Assembly (NCBI RefSeq): GCF_024655635.1
Contig: NZ_JANLGI010000005.1
Coordinates: 124,001 to 188,000, forward strand
DNA from: Allobosea sp. 47.2.35
GTDB lineage: Bacteria; Pseudomonadota; Alphaproteobacteria; Rhizobiales; Beijerinckiaceae
DNA: 64,000 nucleotides
Direction: 5' to 3'
Under the pieces are notes generated by a model, which was not told the origin of the DNA, made no database searches, and was given only the letters and a program-made list of their open reading frames with translations. The position numbers and the translations under genes were made by a program. This document shows positions 17,327 to 25,756 of the stretch, one piece after another; position 1 is the stretch's first letter, and the number at the start of each line of letters is the position of its first letter.

Positions 17327-17875
17327 ATGAACATCGATGTCGGAGCCCGCCTCAGATATGTCCGGATGCAGCGCGGCCTGTCGCAGCGCGCGCTCGCCAA
17401 GCAGGCCGGCGTGACCAATTCCTCGATCTCGCTGATCGAGGCGAACGAGGTGAACCCCTCGGTCGGCGTGCTCAAGCGCATCCTCGACGGCATCCCGATC
17501 AGCCTGTCGGAGTTCTTCGCCTTCGAGCCGGAGAAGCCGCGACAGGTGTTCTACCAGGCGGAAGAGCTGGTCGAGATCGGCAAGGGCGGCATCTCCTTCC
17601 GCCAGGTCGGCGAGAACCTGTTCGGCCGGGCACTCCAGATCATCAAGGAGCGCTACGAGCCCGGCGCCGATACCGGCCGCGTGCTGCTGACCCATGAAGG
17701 CGAGGAAGGGGGCGTCGTGCTCGCCGGCCGGATCGAGCTCACCGTCGGCGAAGAGCGCCGCATCCTCGGCCCCGGCGACGCCTATTATTTCGAGAGCACC
17801 CGCCCGCACCGTTTCCGCTGCGTCGGCCCGGTCCCCTGCGAAATCGTCAGCGCCTGCACCCCGCCGACCTTCTAG
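17327..17875 (+). CDS. XRE-family regulator with C-terminal cupin domain (PuuR-like)
   Basis: Regulator of 182 aa. The HTH-3 domain occupies residues 1-60 (RLRYVRMQRGLSQRALAKQAGVTNSSISLIEANEVNPSVGVLKRILDGI). A cupin-2 sensor follows, with FYQAEELVEIG in the linker and the LGPGDAYYFESTRPHRFRCVG strand block at the C-terminal end. The architecture is that of PuuR, the putrescine-pathway repressor. The divergent gene is an omega-amino acid aminotransferase, so control of amine or omega-amino acid catabolism is likely. A palindrome upstream is a candidate binding site. Confidence 0.88.
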   Translation: MNIDVGARLRYVRMQRGLSQRALAKQAGVTNSSISLIEANEVNPSVGVLKRILDGIPISLSEFFAFEPEKPRQVFYQAEELVEIGKGGISFRQVGENLFGRALQIIKERYEPGADTGRVLLTHEGEEGGVVLAGRIELTVGEERRILGPGDAYYFESTRPHRFRCVGPVPCEIVSACTPPTF

Positions 17876-17907
17876 GCGCTATCAGCGCCATCACAGAGAG
17901 ATGCCCT

Positions 17908-18041
17908 CTTGTCATTCCGGGGCTTCGCGCAGCGAAGAACCCGGAACCCACGACTGGGTGAGCCCCTCTCACCCGACACTGAATGCCTCACCCAGTCGTG
18001 GGTTCCGGGTTCGCGCCTATGGCGCGCCCCGGAATGACAAG
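17908..18041. repeat. Compound inverted repeat, two facing copies of a palindromic intergenic element
   Basis: Outer arms of 16 bp (17908-17923 and 18026-18041) and inner arms of 26 bp (17937-17962 and 17987-18012) are exact reverse complements. Between outer and inner arms, each side carries its own small hairpin: TTCGC-GCA-GCGAA on the left (17924-17936) and GCGCC-TAT-GGCGC on the right (18013-18025). The central loop is 17963-17986. Elements containing GTCATTCCGGGGC are scattered in intergenic DNA of several Hyphomicrobiales in my recollection. Transcribed, it would form a long stem and could end transcription from the XRE-cupin gene. Confidence 0.8.
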
Positions 18042-18059
18042 GGGTGGCGTCCCTGCCTC

Positions 18060-18275
18060 TTCATTCGATTCCTGCATGATAATAATTGGATGATTTAATT
18101 TGAAAATCGGAAAGATGGCCTCATCATAACACCCGAATAATATAACAATTCCGGGAAATAAAAATCGACGCCTTTTGACGATGCCTATGACGTCGGCAGT
18201 CGAACTTGCCTGCGCATGGCCTCGAAAACGCGATCGAAATGCAGATCGACCTCCCGGCAACATCAGGGGTGAAAC
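18060..18275 (+). promoter_or_regulatory. AT-rich leader upstream of the second binding-protein operon
   Basis: This stretch is markedly AT-richer than its surroundings from about 18060 to 18180 and holds no credible gene. Together with 17876-18059, mostly the compound inverted repeat, it makes a 400-nt gene-free gap. It must hold the promoter of the 18276 operon. I could not pick out -35 and -10 boxes with confidence. A GGGG-rich ribosome site precedes the ATG at 18276. Confidence 0.45.
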
Positions 18276-19880
18276 ATGAATAGGCGCAATTTCCTCAAGC
18301 TCTCCGCTCAATCGGCCATCTTTACACAGCTTGCACCATTCTTCACCGCGCCGGCCCATGCCGCCGGGAAGAAGGAACTCCGCTATATTCCCGAAGCGGA
18401 CCTGAACATCCTCGATCCGGTGTGGAGCACCTCGACCATCGTCCAGGTCTATGGGCACCTCGTCTTCGACACGCTCTACGGCTTCGACAAGGACTATAAC
18501 GTCCATCCGCAGATGGCCGAGGGCCACACGGTCTCGGACGACAAGCTGCAATGGACGATCAAGCTGCGCGACGGACTGCAGTTCCATGACGGCCAGCCGG
18601 TCCTCGCCAAGGATTGCGTCGCCAGCATCAACCGCTGGGGCAAGCGCGACTTCATGGGCGCAGCCCTGCTCGGCGTGGTCGACACGATGACGGCGGTCGA
18701 CGACCGCACGCTCCAGTTCAAGCTCAAGAAGCCCTTCCCGCTGCTGCCGATGACGCTCGCCACCAGCGGCTCGAACATGCCGGCGATCATGCCGGAGCGC
18801 ATCGCCATGACCTCGCCGACCGAGCAGATTCGCGAGAGCATCGGCTCCGGCCCCTATCGCTTCGCCAAAGAGCAGTGGGTTTCCGGCTCGAAAGCCGTCT
18901 TCGAAAAATTCGCCGGCTACAAGCCGCGCAACGATGCTTTCGCACCGACCTATACGGCCGGGCCGAAGATCGCCCATTTCGAGAAAATCGTCTGGAACAT
19001 CATCCCCGACGCCTCGACTGCCGCAGCCGCCCTCCAGGCCGGCGAGATCGACATGATCGAGATGGTCGGCGCCGATTTCCTGCCGGTGCTCAAGGCCGAT
19101 CCCAATATCCGCCTGCTGCCGCGCACGACGCCCAATTTCGCGGTGATGCGCTTCAACCACCTGCAGCCGCCCTTCAACAATCCAACGATCCGGCGGGCTC
19201 TGCTCAAGGCCTTCGACCAGCGGGCGATCATGTCCGGCACCTTCGGCGAGGAGAACAAGGAATTCTGGCAGTCGGGCGTCGGCTTCTTCAGCCCGGATTC
19301 GCCGATGACGACCACAATCGGCCTGGAGGCCTTCACCAGCCCGCGCGACGTCAAGAAGGCGGCCGAGGAGATCAAGGCCGCCGGCTACAATGGCGAGCGC
19401 GTCGTGGTGCTCGATCCCGTCGACTATCCCTGGACGCATCCCTGCACGCTGCTCGCCGCCGACACGCTGAAGAAGGTCGGTCTCAATGTCGACATCCAGG
19501 CCATGGACTGGGGCACCCTGATGCAGCGCCGCCTCAGCAAGGAGCCCGCCGACAAGGGCGGCTGGAACGTCTTCCTCACCGCGCTCTCCGGCATGAGCAA
19601 CTTCAACCCGGTCGGCCATATCGGCCTGCGCGGCAACGGCAACGATGCCTGGGTCGGCTGGCCGACGGCGCCGCGCCTCGAGGAGTTGCGCCAGCAATGG
19701 CTCGATGCGCCCGACGTCGCGACCCAGAAGAAGATCTGCGAGGAGATCCAGAAGCAGGCGCTGATCGACGTGCCCTATATCCCGCTTGGCGGCTTCGCCA
19801 CCGTCAGCGGCTACCGGAACAACCTGACCGACATCCAGCTGCAACGGCCGCTCTTCTTCACGATGACGGCCAAGGGTTGA
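18276..19880 (+). CDS. ABC transporter substrate-binding protein, family 5, Tat-like signal
   Basis: Periplasmic binding protein of 534 aa. The N-terminus MNRRNFLKLSAQSAIF resembles a twin-arginine signal (RRNFLK), unlike the Sec signal of its paralogue at 10282-11862. Shared SBP_bac_5 blocks include NILDPVWSTSTIVQVYGHLVFDTLYG, LRDGLQFHDGQPVLAKDC, IGSGPYRFA and NHLQPPFNNPTIRRALLKAFDQ. Two permease genes follow in one operon, but no ATPase. The nearby omega-aminotransferase and amidohydrolase suggest an amide or amine ligand; this is inference. Confidence 0.92.
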   Translation: MNRRNFLKLSAQSAIFTQLAPFFTAPAHAAGKKELRYIPEADLNILDPVWSTSTIVQVYGHLVFDTLYGFDKDYNVHPQMAEGHTVSDDKLQWTIKLRDGLQFHDGQPVLAKDCVASINRWGKRDFMGAALLGVVDTMTAVDDRTLQFKLKKPFPLLPMTLATSGSNMPAIMPERIAMTSPTEQIRESIGSGPYRFAKEQWVSGSKAVFEKFAGYKPRNDAFAPTYTAGPKIAHFEKIVWNIIPDASTAAAALQAGEIDMIEMVGADFLPVLKADPNIRLLPRTTPNFAVMRFNHLQPPFNNPTIRRALLKAFDQRAIMSGTFGEENKEFWQSGVGFFSPDSPMTTTIGLEAFTSPRDVKKAAEEIKAAGYNGERVVVLDPVDYPWTHPCTLLAADTLKKVGLNVDIQAMDWGTLMQRRLSKEPADKGGWNVFLTALSGMSNFNPVGHIGLRGNGNDAWVGWPTAPRLEELRQQWLDAPDVATQKKICEEIQKQALIDVPYIPLGGFATVSGYRNNLTDIQLQRPLFFTMTAKG

Positions 19881-19890
19881 GACAGGCCCC

Positions 19891-20832
19891 ATGCTCTCCC
19901 ATATCGCGCGCCGGCTGCTCGCAGCGCTGCCGGTCATGGCCTTCGTCGCGCTGTTCGTCTTCGGCCTGCTCTATCTCGCGCCGGGTGATCCCGCCGCGAT
20001 CATGGCCGGGGACCAGGCGACGGCGGCCGACATCGCCCGCATCCGCATCGCCCTGAAGCTCGACGACCCGTTCCCGATCCGCTTCGGGAACTGGGTCTGG
20101 AGCCTGCTCCACGGCGATCTCGGCCTCTCGCTCTTCACCAACCAGCCGGTCGCCGCGATGATCGTGCAGCGCCTGGAGCCGACCTATCTGCTGATGCTGA
20201 TGACGCTCGTCGTCTCGGTGACGCTGGCGCTGCCGATCGGCGTGATCGCCGCCTGGAAGCACAACACGGCGAGCGACCGTGCGGTCATGGTCTTCGCCGT
20301 GCTGAGCTTCTCGGTGCCCTCCTTCGTCGTCGGCTATCTGCTCGCCTTCGTCTTCGGCCTGCAGCTGCGCTGGCTGCCGGTGCAGGGCTATGTGCCGATG
20401 TCCAACGGCCTCTGGCCGGCGGTCCGCAGCCTGATCCTGCCGGCGGTCGCGCTCGGCAGCGTCTATATCGGCCTGCTCGCCCGCATCACCCGCGCCACCA
20501 TGCTGGAGGTGCTGGCCCAGGACTATGTCCGCACCGCCCGCGCCAAAGGCGCCGAGGAGCGCAAGATCCTGTTCAAGCACGCGCTGAAGAACTGCTCGGT
20601 GCCGATCATCACCACCATCGGCAGCGGCGTCGCCCTGCTGATCGGCGGCGCCATCGTCACCGAGACGGTCTTCGCCATTCCAGGCCTCGGACGCCTCACC
20701 GTCGATGCCATCCTGCGCCGCGACTACCCCGTCATCCAGGGCGTCATCCTGCTGTTCAGCTTCATGTACGTGCTCGTGAACCTGCTGGTCGACATGCTCT
20801 ACACCGTCTTCGATCCGAGGATCCGCTATTGA
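19891..20832 (+). CDS. Dipeptide-type ABC transporter permease, DppB-like
   Basis: Permease of 313 aa with the DppB pattern: LYLAPGDPAAIMAGDQATAADIARIR after helix 1, the EAA loop QDYVRTARAKGAEERKILFKHALKNCSVPI, and the ending VLVNLLVDMLYTVFDPRIRY. It closely resembles the permease at 9238-10182. It starts 10 nt after the binding-protein stop and overlaps the next permease gene by 4 nt. Confidence 0.92.
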   Translation: MLSHIARRLLAALPVMAFVALFVFGLLYLAPGDPAAIMAGDQATAADIARIRIALKLDDPFPIRFGNWVWSLLHGDLGLSLFTNQPVAAMIVQRLEPTYLLMLMTLVVSVTLALPIGVIAAWKHNTASDRAVMVFAVLSFSVPSFVVGYLLAFVFGLQLRWLPVQGYVPMSNGLWPAVRSLILPAVALGSVYIGLLARITRATMLEVLAQDYVRTARAKGAEERKILFKHALKNCSVPIITTIGSGVALLIGGAIVTETVFAIPGLGRLTVDAILRRDYPVIQGVILLFSFMYVLVNLLVDMLYTVFDPRIRY

Positions 20833-21701
20833 CCGCCATCACCTCCGACGTCGCGCCGCGCGGCGGCCGGCAGAGCCGGCTCGGGCAGCTCGCCCGCAAT
20901 CCGAGCATCGCCTGCGGCGCCGCCGTGCTCGTCCTCCTCATCCTGGTCGCGCTGCTCGCGCCCTGGCTCGGCACGCGTGACCCGACGGCGATCTCGGCCT
21001 TCGACCGCGCCAAAGTGCCATCGGCCGCGTTCTGGTTCGGCACCGACATGCTCGGCCGCGATCTCTATTCCCGCGTGCTCTACGGCACGCGCGTCTCGCT
21101 CATCGTCGGCTTCTCGGTGGCGATCGGCGCGACCATCCTCGGCGTGCTGATCGGCGTCTTCGCCGGCTTCCTGCCGCGCTTCGACGCCTTCGTCATGCGG
21201 GTCATGGACGGACTCATGGCGATCCCCTCGATCCTGCTCGCCATCGCGCTGATCGCGCTCAACCGCGCCTCGATCTGGAACGTCATCCTCGCCGTCACCA
21301 TCGCCGAGACGCCCCGCGTCGTGCGTCTGATCCGCGGCGTCGTGCTCTTCCTACGCGAGGAACCTTATGTAGAGGCCGCCCGCTCCTGCGGCGCCAGCGT
21401 GCCCTGGATTGTCTTCCGCCACATCCTGCCCAACACCTTCGCGCCGATCGCCGTGCAGGCGACCTATATCTGCGCGGTGGCGATCCTGGCGGAAGCGGCG
21501 CTCTCCTTCATCGGCGCCGGCGTGCCGCCGTCGACGCCGTCCTGGGGCAATATCATGGCCGAAGGCCGGGCGCTCTGGCAGATCAAGCCCTACATCATCT
21601 TCTTCCCCGCGCTGTTCCTCTCCATCACCGTCCTCGCCATCAACATGCTCGGCGACGGCCTGCGCGACGCCCTCGATCCGCGCCTGCGCAAGCGGGTGTG
21701 A
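20829..21701 (+). CDS. Dipeptide-type ABC transporter permease, DppC-like (TTG start)
   Basis: Permease of 290 aa. It has FWFGTDMLGRDLYSRVLYGTR, the DppC hallmark, the EAA loop EEPYVEAARSCGASVPWIVFRHILPN, and the C-terminal LGDGLRDALDPRLRKRV. The start is a TTG at 20829 that overlaps the preceding TGA (TTGA), so translation is coupled. A terminator follows, and no ATP-binding subunit gene lies in this operon. Confidence 0.92.
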   Translation: MTAITSDVAPRGGRQSRLGQLARNPSIACGAAVLVLLILVALLAPWLGTRDPTAISAFDRAKVPSAAFWFGTDMLGRDLYSRVLYGTRVSLIVGFSVAIGATILGVLIGVFAGFLPRFDAFVMRVMDGLMAIPSILLAIALIALNRASIWNVILAVTIAETPRVVRLIRGVVLFLREEPYVEAARSCGASVPWIVFRHILPNTFAPIAVQATYICAVAILAEAALSFIGAGVPPSTPSWGNIMAEGRALWQIKPYIIFFPALFLSITVLAINMLGDGLRDALDPRLRKRV

Positions 21702-21760
21702 TCCTCGAATGCCTCCACGGGGAGCCAAGCTCGGTACGCCCCACTCACCGTGGATAACTC

Positions 21761-21792
21761 GCCCCGCCGCGCGACGCCGGCGGGGCGCCTTT
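21761..21792 (+). terminator. Rho-independent terminator after the second ABC operon
   Basis: A 9-bp perfect stem, GCCCCGCCG (21761-21769) with its complement (21778-21786), has an 8-nt loop and is followed closely by a short T-run (GCCTTTTA). It closes the 18276-21701 operon, so the amidohydrolase gene downstream probably has its own promoter or depends on read-through. Confidence 0.75.
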
Positions 21793-21896
21793 TATGCCGG
21801 CGGCTGCGGCAAGCTGGTTCTATGATCCCAGCCGGCCAAAGCCGTCATCGACGTTGAGAAGCCGGCACAGGCCGGTCTGGAAGAAGGAGACGCCTC

Positions 21897-23090
21897 GTGA
21901 CCGATACCCTCTTGATCCGGAATGTCCGCCCGGCCGGCGGCGCGGCGACGGACGTGCTGGTCCGTGACGGGCGCATCGCGGCGATCGGCGCCAGCGCCGC
22001 CGGGGCGGACTTAACCTTCGATGCCGGCGGCCGCCTGATGATCCCCGGCCTCGTCGAGGCACATACCCATCTGGACAAGAGCTTCTGGGGCATGGGCTGG
22101 CACCGGCACACCGCCGGCCCCGCCCTGATCGACAAGATCGAGACCGAGCGCCGCAACCGCCGCGAATTCGGCATCGATGCCGACCGCCAGTCCGGCCGGC
22201 TCGTCGCCCAGATGGTCAAGCTCGGCACGACCCATATCCGCAGCCATGTCGATGTCGACACCGAGGTCGGCCTCGCCGGCATCGAGGGCGTCATGGCCAT
22301 GCGCGAGCGCCTCAAGGACGTGATCGATGTCGAGATCGTCGCCTTCGCGCAGTCGGGCATGCTGATCCGGCCCGGCACGCTCGAACTGCTCGACCAGGCG
22401 ATGGCGATGGGCGCCGATGTCGTGGGCGGCCTCGATCCCTGCACGCTCGACCGCGACCCCAAGGGCCATCTCGACGCGATCTTCGGCCTTGCCGAGAAAT
22501 ACGGCCGCCCGCTCGACATCCACCTGCACGAGCGCGGCGAGGTCGGCGCCTTCTCGATGGAGCTGATCATCGAGCGCACCCGCGCGCTCGGCATGCAGGG
22601 CAAGGTCGCGATCAGCCACGCCTTCTGCCTGGGCATGCCCGATGCCGACTATGTCCGCCGCCTGATGGAGGACCTGGCCAAGGAGCGCATCACGCTGGTG
22701 ACCACGGCACCCGCCGCCTCGCCCGCCCCCTCGGTCATGGCCTGCCTCAAGGCGGGTGTCGTCATCGCCGGCGGCTCCGACGGCGTGCGCGACAGCTGGA
22801 ACCCCTATGGCATGGGCGACATGCTGGAGCGGGCGACACTGGTCGGCCTGCGCAACAATTTCCGCCGCGACGAGGAGATGGAGCTGGCGCTCGATGTCTG
22901 CACCTATCAGGGCGCCAAGACGATGGGCATCGAGAACTACGGCCTCGATGTCGGCTGCAACGCCGATTTCGTCATCCTGCCCGGCGAGACCATCTGCGAG
23001 GCCATCGTCGAGCGCCCTGCCGACCGCACCGTAGTCAAGCGCGGCAGGATCGTCGCGCGCCACGGCGAACTGACCCAGCCCATCGCCTGA
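21897..23090 (+). CDS. Cytosine deaminase-like amidohydrolase
   Basis: Metal-dependent amidohydrolase of 397 aa. The zinc motif HTHLDK lies near residue 60, followed by HVDVD, LHERGEVGA, ISHAFCLG and the late metal-ligand Asp in GGSDGVRDSWNPYG. These are the marks of the CodA/cytosine deaminase branch, which deaminates or hydrolyses cyclic and acyclic amides. The start is GTG at 21897 with an AAGGAGA-type ribosome site. It lies downstream of the ATPase-less importer and could act on its ligand. Substrate specificity in this branch is wide, so cytosine itself is only one option. Confidence 0.87.
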   Translation: MTDTLLIRNVRPAGGAATDVLVRDGRIAAIGASAAGADLTFDAGGRLMIPGLVEAHTHLDKSFWGMGWHRHTAGPALIDKIETERRNRREFGIDADRQSGRLVAQMVKLGTTHIRSHVDVDTEVGLAGIEGVMAMRERLKDVIDVEIVAFAQSGMLIRPGTLELLDQAMAMGADVVGGLDPCTLDRDPKGHLDAIFGLAEKYGRPLDIHLHERGEVGAFSMELIIERTRALGMQGKVAISHAFCLGMPDADYVRRLMEDLAKERITLVTTAPAASPAPSVMACLKAGVVIAGGSDGVRDSWNPYGMGDMLERATLVGLRNNFRRDEEMELALDVCTYQGAKTMGIENYGLDVGCNADFVILPGETICEAIVERPADRTVVKRGRIVARHGELTQPIA

Positions 23091-23112
23091 CGGGCCGATC
23101 CCGTATCATCAG

Positions 23113-23149
23113 CGGCGTCGCGAGGCTTCTGGCTTCGCGGCGCCGTTTT
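23113..23149 (+). terminator. Terminator after the amidohydrolase gene
   Basis: An imperfect stem of about 14 bp with two wobble pairs (23113-23126 with 23131-23145) is followed directly by TTTT at 23146-23149. It starts 23 nt after the amidohydrolase stop. Confidence 0.7.
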
Positions 23150-23181
23150 CGTTTGTCGCCCGATAGACGACCGACAGCATG

Positions 23182-23211
23182 AAAAAGGGCCGCCGGTCTC
23201 CCGACGGCCCT
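23182..23211 (-). terminator. Terminator after the carbamate kinase gene
   Basis: An 11-bp stem with one mismatch is built from AGGGCCGCCGG (from 23186) and the matching bases ending at 23211. On the minus strand it is followed by a run of five T (23186-23182). It ends transcription of the minus-strand carbamate kinase operon. With the terminator at 23113-23149 it forms a back-to-back pair between convergent operons. Confidence 0.8.
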
Positions 23212-23240
23212 GCCCTCCCATTGCCTTGATCGACAAAGCT

Positions 23241-24224
23241 TCAGGCCGCCGCCGCGAAGGCCTCGTCGGAGACGATCTGCGTGCCGGCCTCGCCGCGCAG
23301 CGCCGCGACTGCATCCTCGATGCGCGCGATGATGCAGCGCCTGCCGCCGCCTTCGATGAACTGGACGGCTGCGTCGATCTTCGGCCCCATGCTGCCGGGC
23401 GGGAAATGACCTTCGGCATGCAGGCGCTTGATCTCGGACAGGCTGACGCGATCGAGGAAGCGCTGCTCCGGCTTGCCGAAATGCACCGCGACGCGCGGCA
23501 CGGCGGTCAGGATGATCATGTCCGGGATGTCGAGCAGGTTCGCCATCTTGGCCGTGGTGCGATCCTTGTCGATGACGGCCTCGACGCCGCGGCTCTGGCC
23601 GTTCGGCTGGCGCACCACCGGCACGCCGCCGCCGCCGCCCGCGATCACGACCGCGCCCTTCTCGGCCAGCGCCTGCACGAGGTCGAAATCGACGATGTGC
23701 TGCGGCAGCGGCGAGGGCACGACATGGCGGTAGCCGCGGCCGGAATCCTCCTTCATCAGCCAGCCCATCTCGGCGCTCAGCGCCTTCGCCTCCTCCTCGG
23801 TGTAGAAGTAGCCGATCGGCTTCGACGGGTTCTGGAAGGCCGGGTCGTTCGGATCGACTTCGACCTGAGTGAGGACGCAGGTGACCTCGCGCGGATTGCC
23901 CTTGGCGCGCAGCGCGTTCTCAAGTGCCTGCGTCAGGAGATAGGCGATGCCGCCCTGGCTATGGGCGACGCAGATGTCGAGCGGCATCGGCGCGACGCGA
24001 TGGCGGGCGATGGCATGGCGCAGCAGCATCTTGCCGACAACCGGGCCGTTGCCATGGGTGATGATGAGCTGCGAGCCAAGCTCCATCAACGGCAGCAGGG
24101 CAGCGCCCGTCTCGGCGGCGAGCTGCTCCTGCTCCTCGGCCGTGCCGCGAATGCCCTCGGGATGAATGGCGTTGCCGCCGATGGCGATGATCAGGCGATC
24201 CGGAACGGCGTCGATCGAAGTCAT
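23241..24224 (-). CDS. Carbamate kinase (catabolic, AllK/ArcC type)
   Basis: Enzyme of 327 aa that converts carbamoyl phosphate and ADP to ATP and carbamate. Family motifs are complete: AIGGNAIHPEG at the N-terminus, ITHGNGPVVGKMLLR, HSQGGIAYLLTQALEN, CVLTQVEVDPNDPAFQNPSKPIGYFY, VIAGGGGGVPVV, AVIDKDRTTAKMANLLDIPDMIILTAVP, and GSMGPKIDAAVQFI. The ATG at 24224 has a GGAGGAGG ribosome site. It is the last gene after allF/allG/allH-like genes. That context points to carbamoyl phosphate made by oxamate-type transcarbamylation, as for E. coli AllK, rather than to arginine deiminase. No arcA or arcB is nearby. Confidence 0.93.
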   Translation of the reverse strand: MTSIDAVPDRLIIAIGGNAIHPEGIRGTAEEQEQLAAETGAALLPLMELGSQLIITHGNGPVVGKMLLRHAIARHRVAPMPLDICVAHSQGGIAYLLTQALENALRAKGNPREVTCVLTQVEVDPNDPAFQNPSKPIGYFYTEEEAKALSAEMGWLMKEDSGRGYRHVVPSPLPQHIVDFDLVQALAEKGAVVIAGGGGGVPVVRQPNGQSRGVEAVIDKDRTTAKMANLLDIPDMIILTAVPRVAVHFGKPEQRFLDRVSLSEIKRLHAEGHFPPGSMGPKIDAAVQFIEGGGRRCIIARIEDAVAALRGEAGTQIVSDEAFAAAA

Positions 24225-24323
24225 GAATCCTCCTCCCACGCGCCGGCCGGCAGGTCGCGACGCATGTTGAAATTGTTCGTTGATGCGGAACGCGGGTCGC
24301 TCCGAGGCGGCCCGCGGCAGTCT

Positions 24324-25754
24324 TCAGCCCGCGACGCCCTCCTGGCGCGCGAAGGCCAGCAAAGCCTTCTCGAAAGCCTCCATCGGCGGATAGGTGATGC
24401 CCGCGCCAATCATGCCGATGCCGGCTTCCTTATGGGCGATGGCGGTGTTGATGACGGGCATGATCCCGGTCTGCAGCACCTTGCGCATGTCGATGCCGGT
24501 CGGCACGCCCTTGAAGTTGAGCAGGGGCACCGTGACGTTGGGGTTCTCGGCCGTGGTGATCTCGGCCATGCGGACGGAGAAGCCGATGGCTTCGTCGACC
24601 GTGCCGCCGACGAGCGGCACGATGGCCGGCGCCGCCGCCATGGCGAAGCCACCGATGCCATAGGTCTCGGTGATCGCGCTGTCGCCGATATCGAGGCCTG
24701 AATCCTCCGGCTTGTAGCCGGCGAACATCGGGCCGATGACCTTCTGCGCCGGGCCGGTGAACCAGGTGAAGCCCGGCACGCCGCTGATGCGGATGCCGAA
24801 CTCGACGCCGTTGCGGCACATCGTCGTCAGGATGGTCGAGTGCGGCACGTCATGGGCGGCGTCGAGCGCGCATTTGCACATCGCCATCCAGGTCGGCCCG
24901 GAGAAATAGTCGCTGCTGGCGACGAAATCGAAGACTTCCCGCTTCTGGGCCGTGGTGAACGACGTCTCCAGGATGAAGGGCGCGAGCTTCTGGATCAGGA
25001 TGGTGGTGCCGGCGACGTTGCGGTTATGACACTCGTCACCCATGTGCAGCGCCTGCGAGAGCAGCAGGCGCAGGTCGATCTCACCGGCGATCTGCATGGC
25101 TTCGCGCAGGATCGGCCCGAGCACGTCGCTCATCCAGTTCAGCCGAGCGATGACGGTCTCGTCATTGGCGCCCATACGCAGAATCTTGGAGAGCTGCTCG
25201 CTGAGATTGGTGTAGGCGACGTTGCCATAGGTCTTGTTCTTGACGATGTGCATGAACATCGAGGCCGAGGTCACGCCCGCCATCGAGCCCACGCAGTTAT
25301 GCTCGTGGCAGGGCGAGAAGGTGATCTCGCCGGAGGCCGCGAGTGCAGCCGCCTCCTCCAAGTTCTTGGCGAGCCCTTCGAAGACCAGCGCGCCGGTGAC
25401 GGCGCCCTTCATCGGGCCGGACATCCGCTCCCAGGTGATGGGCGGGCCGGCATGGAGGATCGTCGTCTTGGTCATGCCGGGCACGACCTCCAGCGCCGGG
25501 CCGAAGCCGACCAGCACGGGCTGCGACTTCAGGATGCGCTCGACCGCTTCCTGGTTCGCGGTCTCGATGCGCGCCGCGATCTCAGGGCGCGCCAGCGCTT
25601 CGAGCGCGTCGATCAGCTCGGGCTTGCCGCCCGCCGGCGGGCGCCAGTCGAGATGGACGGCGCTGCCGCCCTGCTTCTCGATATCGTCCTTGAACATTTC
25701 GAGGCCGACATTGATGACGCTGACCTTGCTGAACAGGTCGTTGATGCTGGACAT
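24324..25754 (-). CDS. allG: DUF1116 protein, AllG/YlbE-like subunit of oxamate carbamoyltransferase
   Basis: Protein of 476 aa matching the DUF1116 (YlbE) family, with ILHAGPPITWERMSGPMKGA, SPCHEHNCVGSMAGVTSASM and QALHMGDECHNRN as conserved blocks. In E. coli, AllF, AllG and AllH together form the oxamate (oxamic) carbamoyltransferase of allantoin breakdown, which turns oxalurate and phosphate into oxamate and carbamoyl phosphate. All three are adjacent here. It starts 2 nt after the FdrA-like stop. The symbol reflects family and synteny; activity in this organism is inferred. Confidence 0.88.
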   Translation of the reverse strand: MSSINDLFSKVSVINVGLEMFKDDIEKQGGSAVHLDWRPPAGGKPELIDALEALARPEIAARIETANQEAVERILKSQPVLVGFGPALEVVPGMTKTTILHAGPPITWERMSGPMKGAVTGALVFEGLAKNLEEAAALAASGEITFSPCHEHNCVGSMAGVTSASMFMHIVKNKTYGNVAYTNLSEQLSKILRMGANDETVIARLNWMSDVLGPILREAMQIAGEIDLRLLLSQALHMGDECHNRNVAGTTILIQKLAPFILETSFTTAQKREVFDFVASSDYFSGPTWMAMCKCALDAAHDVPHSTILTTMCRNGVEFGIRISGVPGFTWFTGPAQKVIGPMFAGYKPEDSGLDIGDSAITETYGIGGFAMAAAPAIVPLVGGTVDEAIGFSVRMAEITTAENPNVTVPLLNFKGVPTGIDMRKVLQTGIMPVINTAIAHKEAGIGMIGAGITYPPMEAFEKALLAFARQEGVAG

Positions 25755-25756
25755 GA

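Noticed and set aside
17988-19937. About 649-codon minus-strand open frame opposite the second binding protein
   Set aside because: The plus-strand gene has an exact family match, a signal peptide and operon context. The antisense product has no recognisable domain and shows the low-complexity composition expected of a GC-rich shadow.
23241-24224. Arginine deiminase pathway
   Set aside because: The carbamate kinase is flanked by AllFGH-type genes and no arginine deiminase or ornithine carbamoyltransferase gene is visible.
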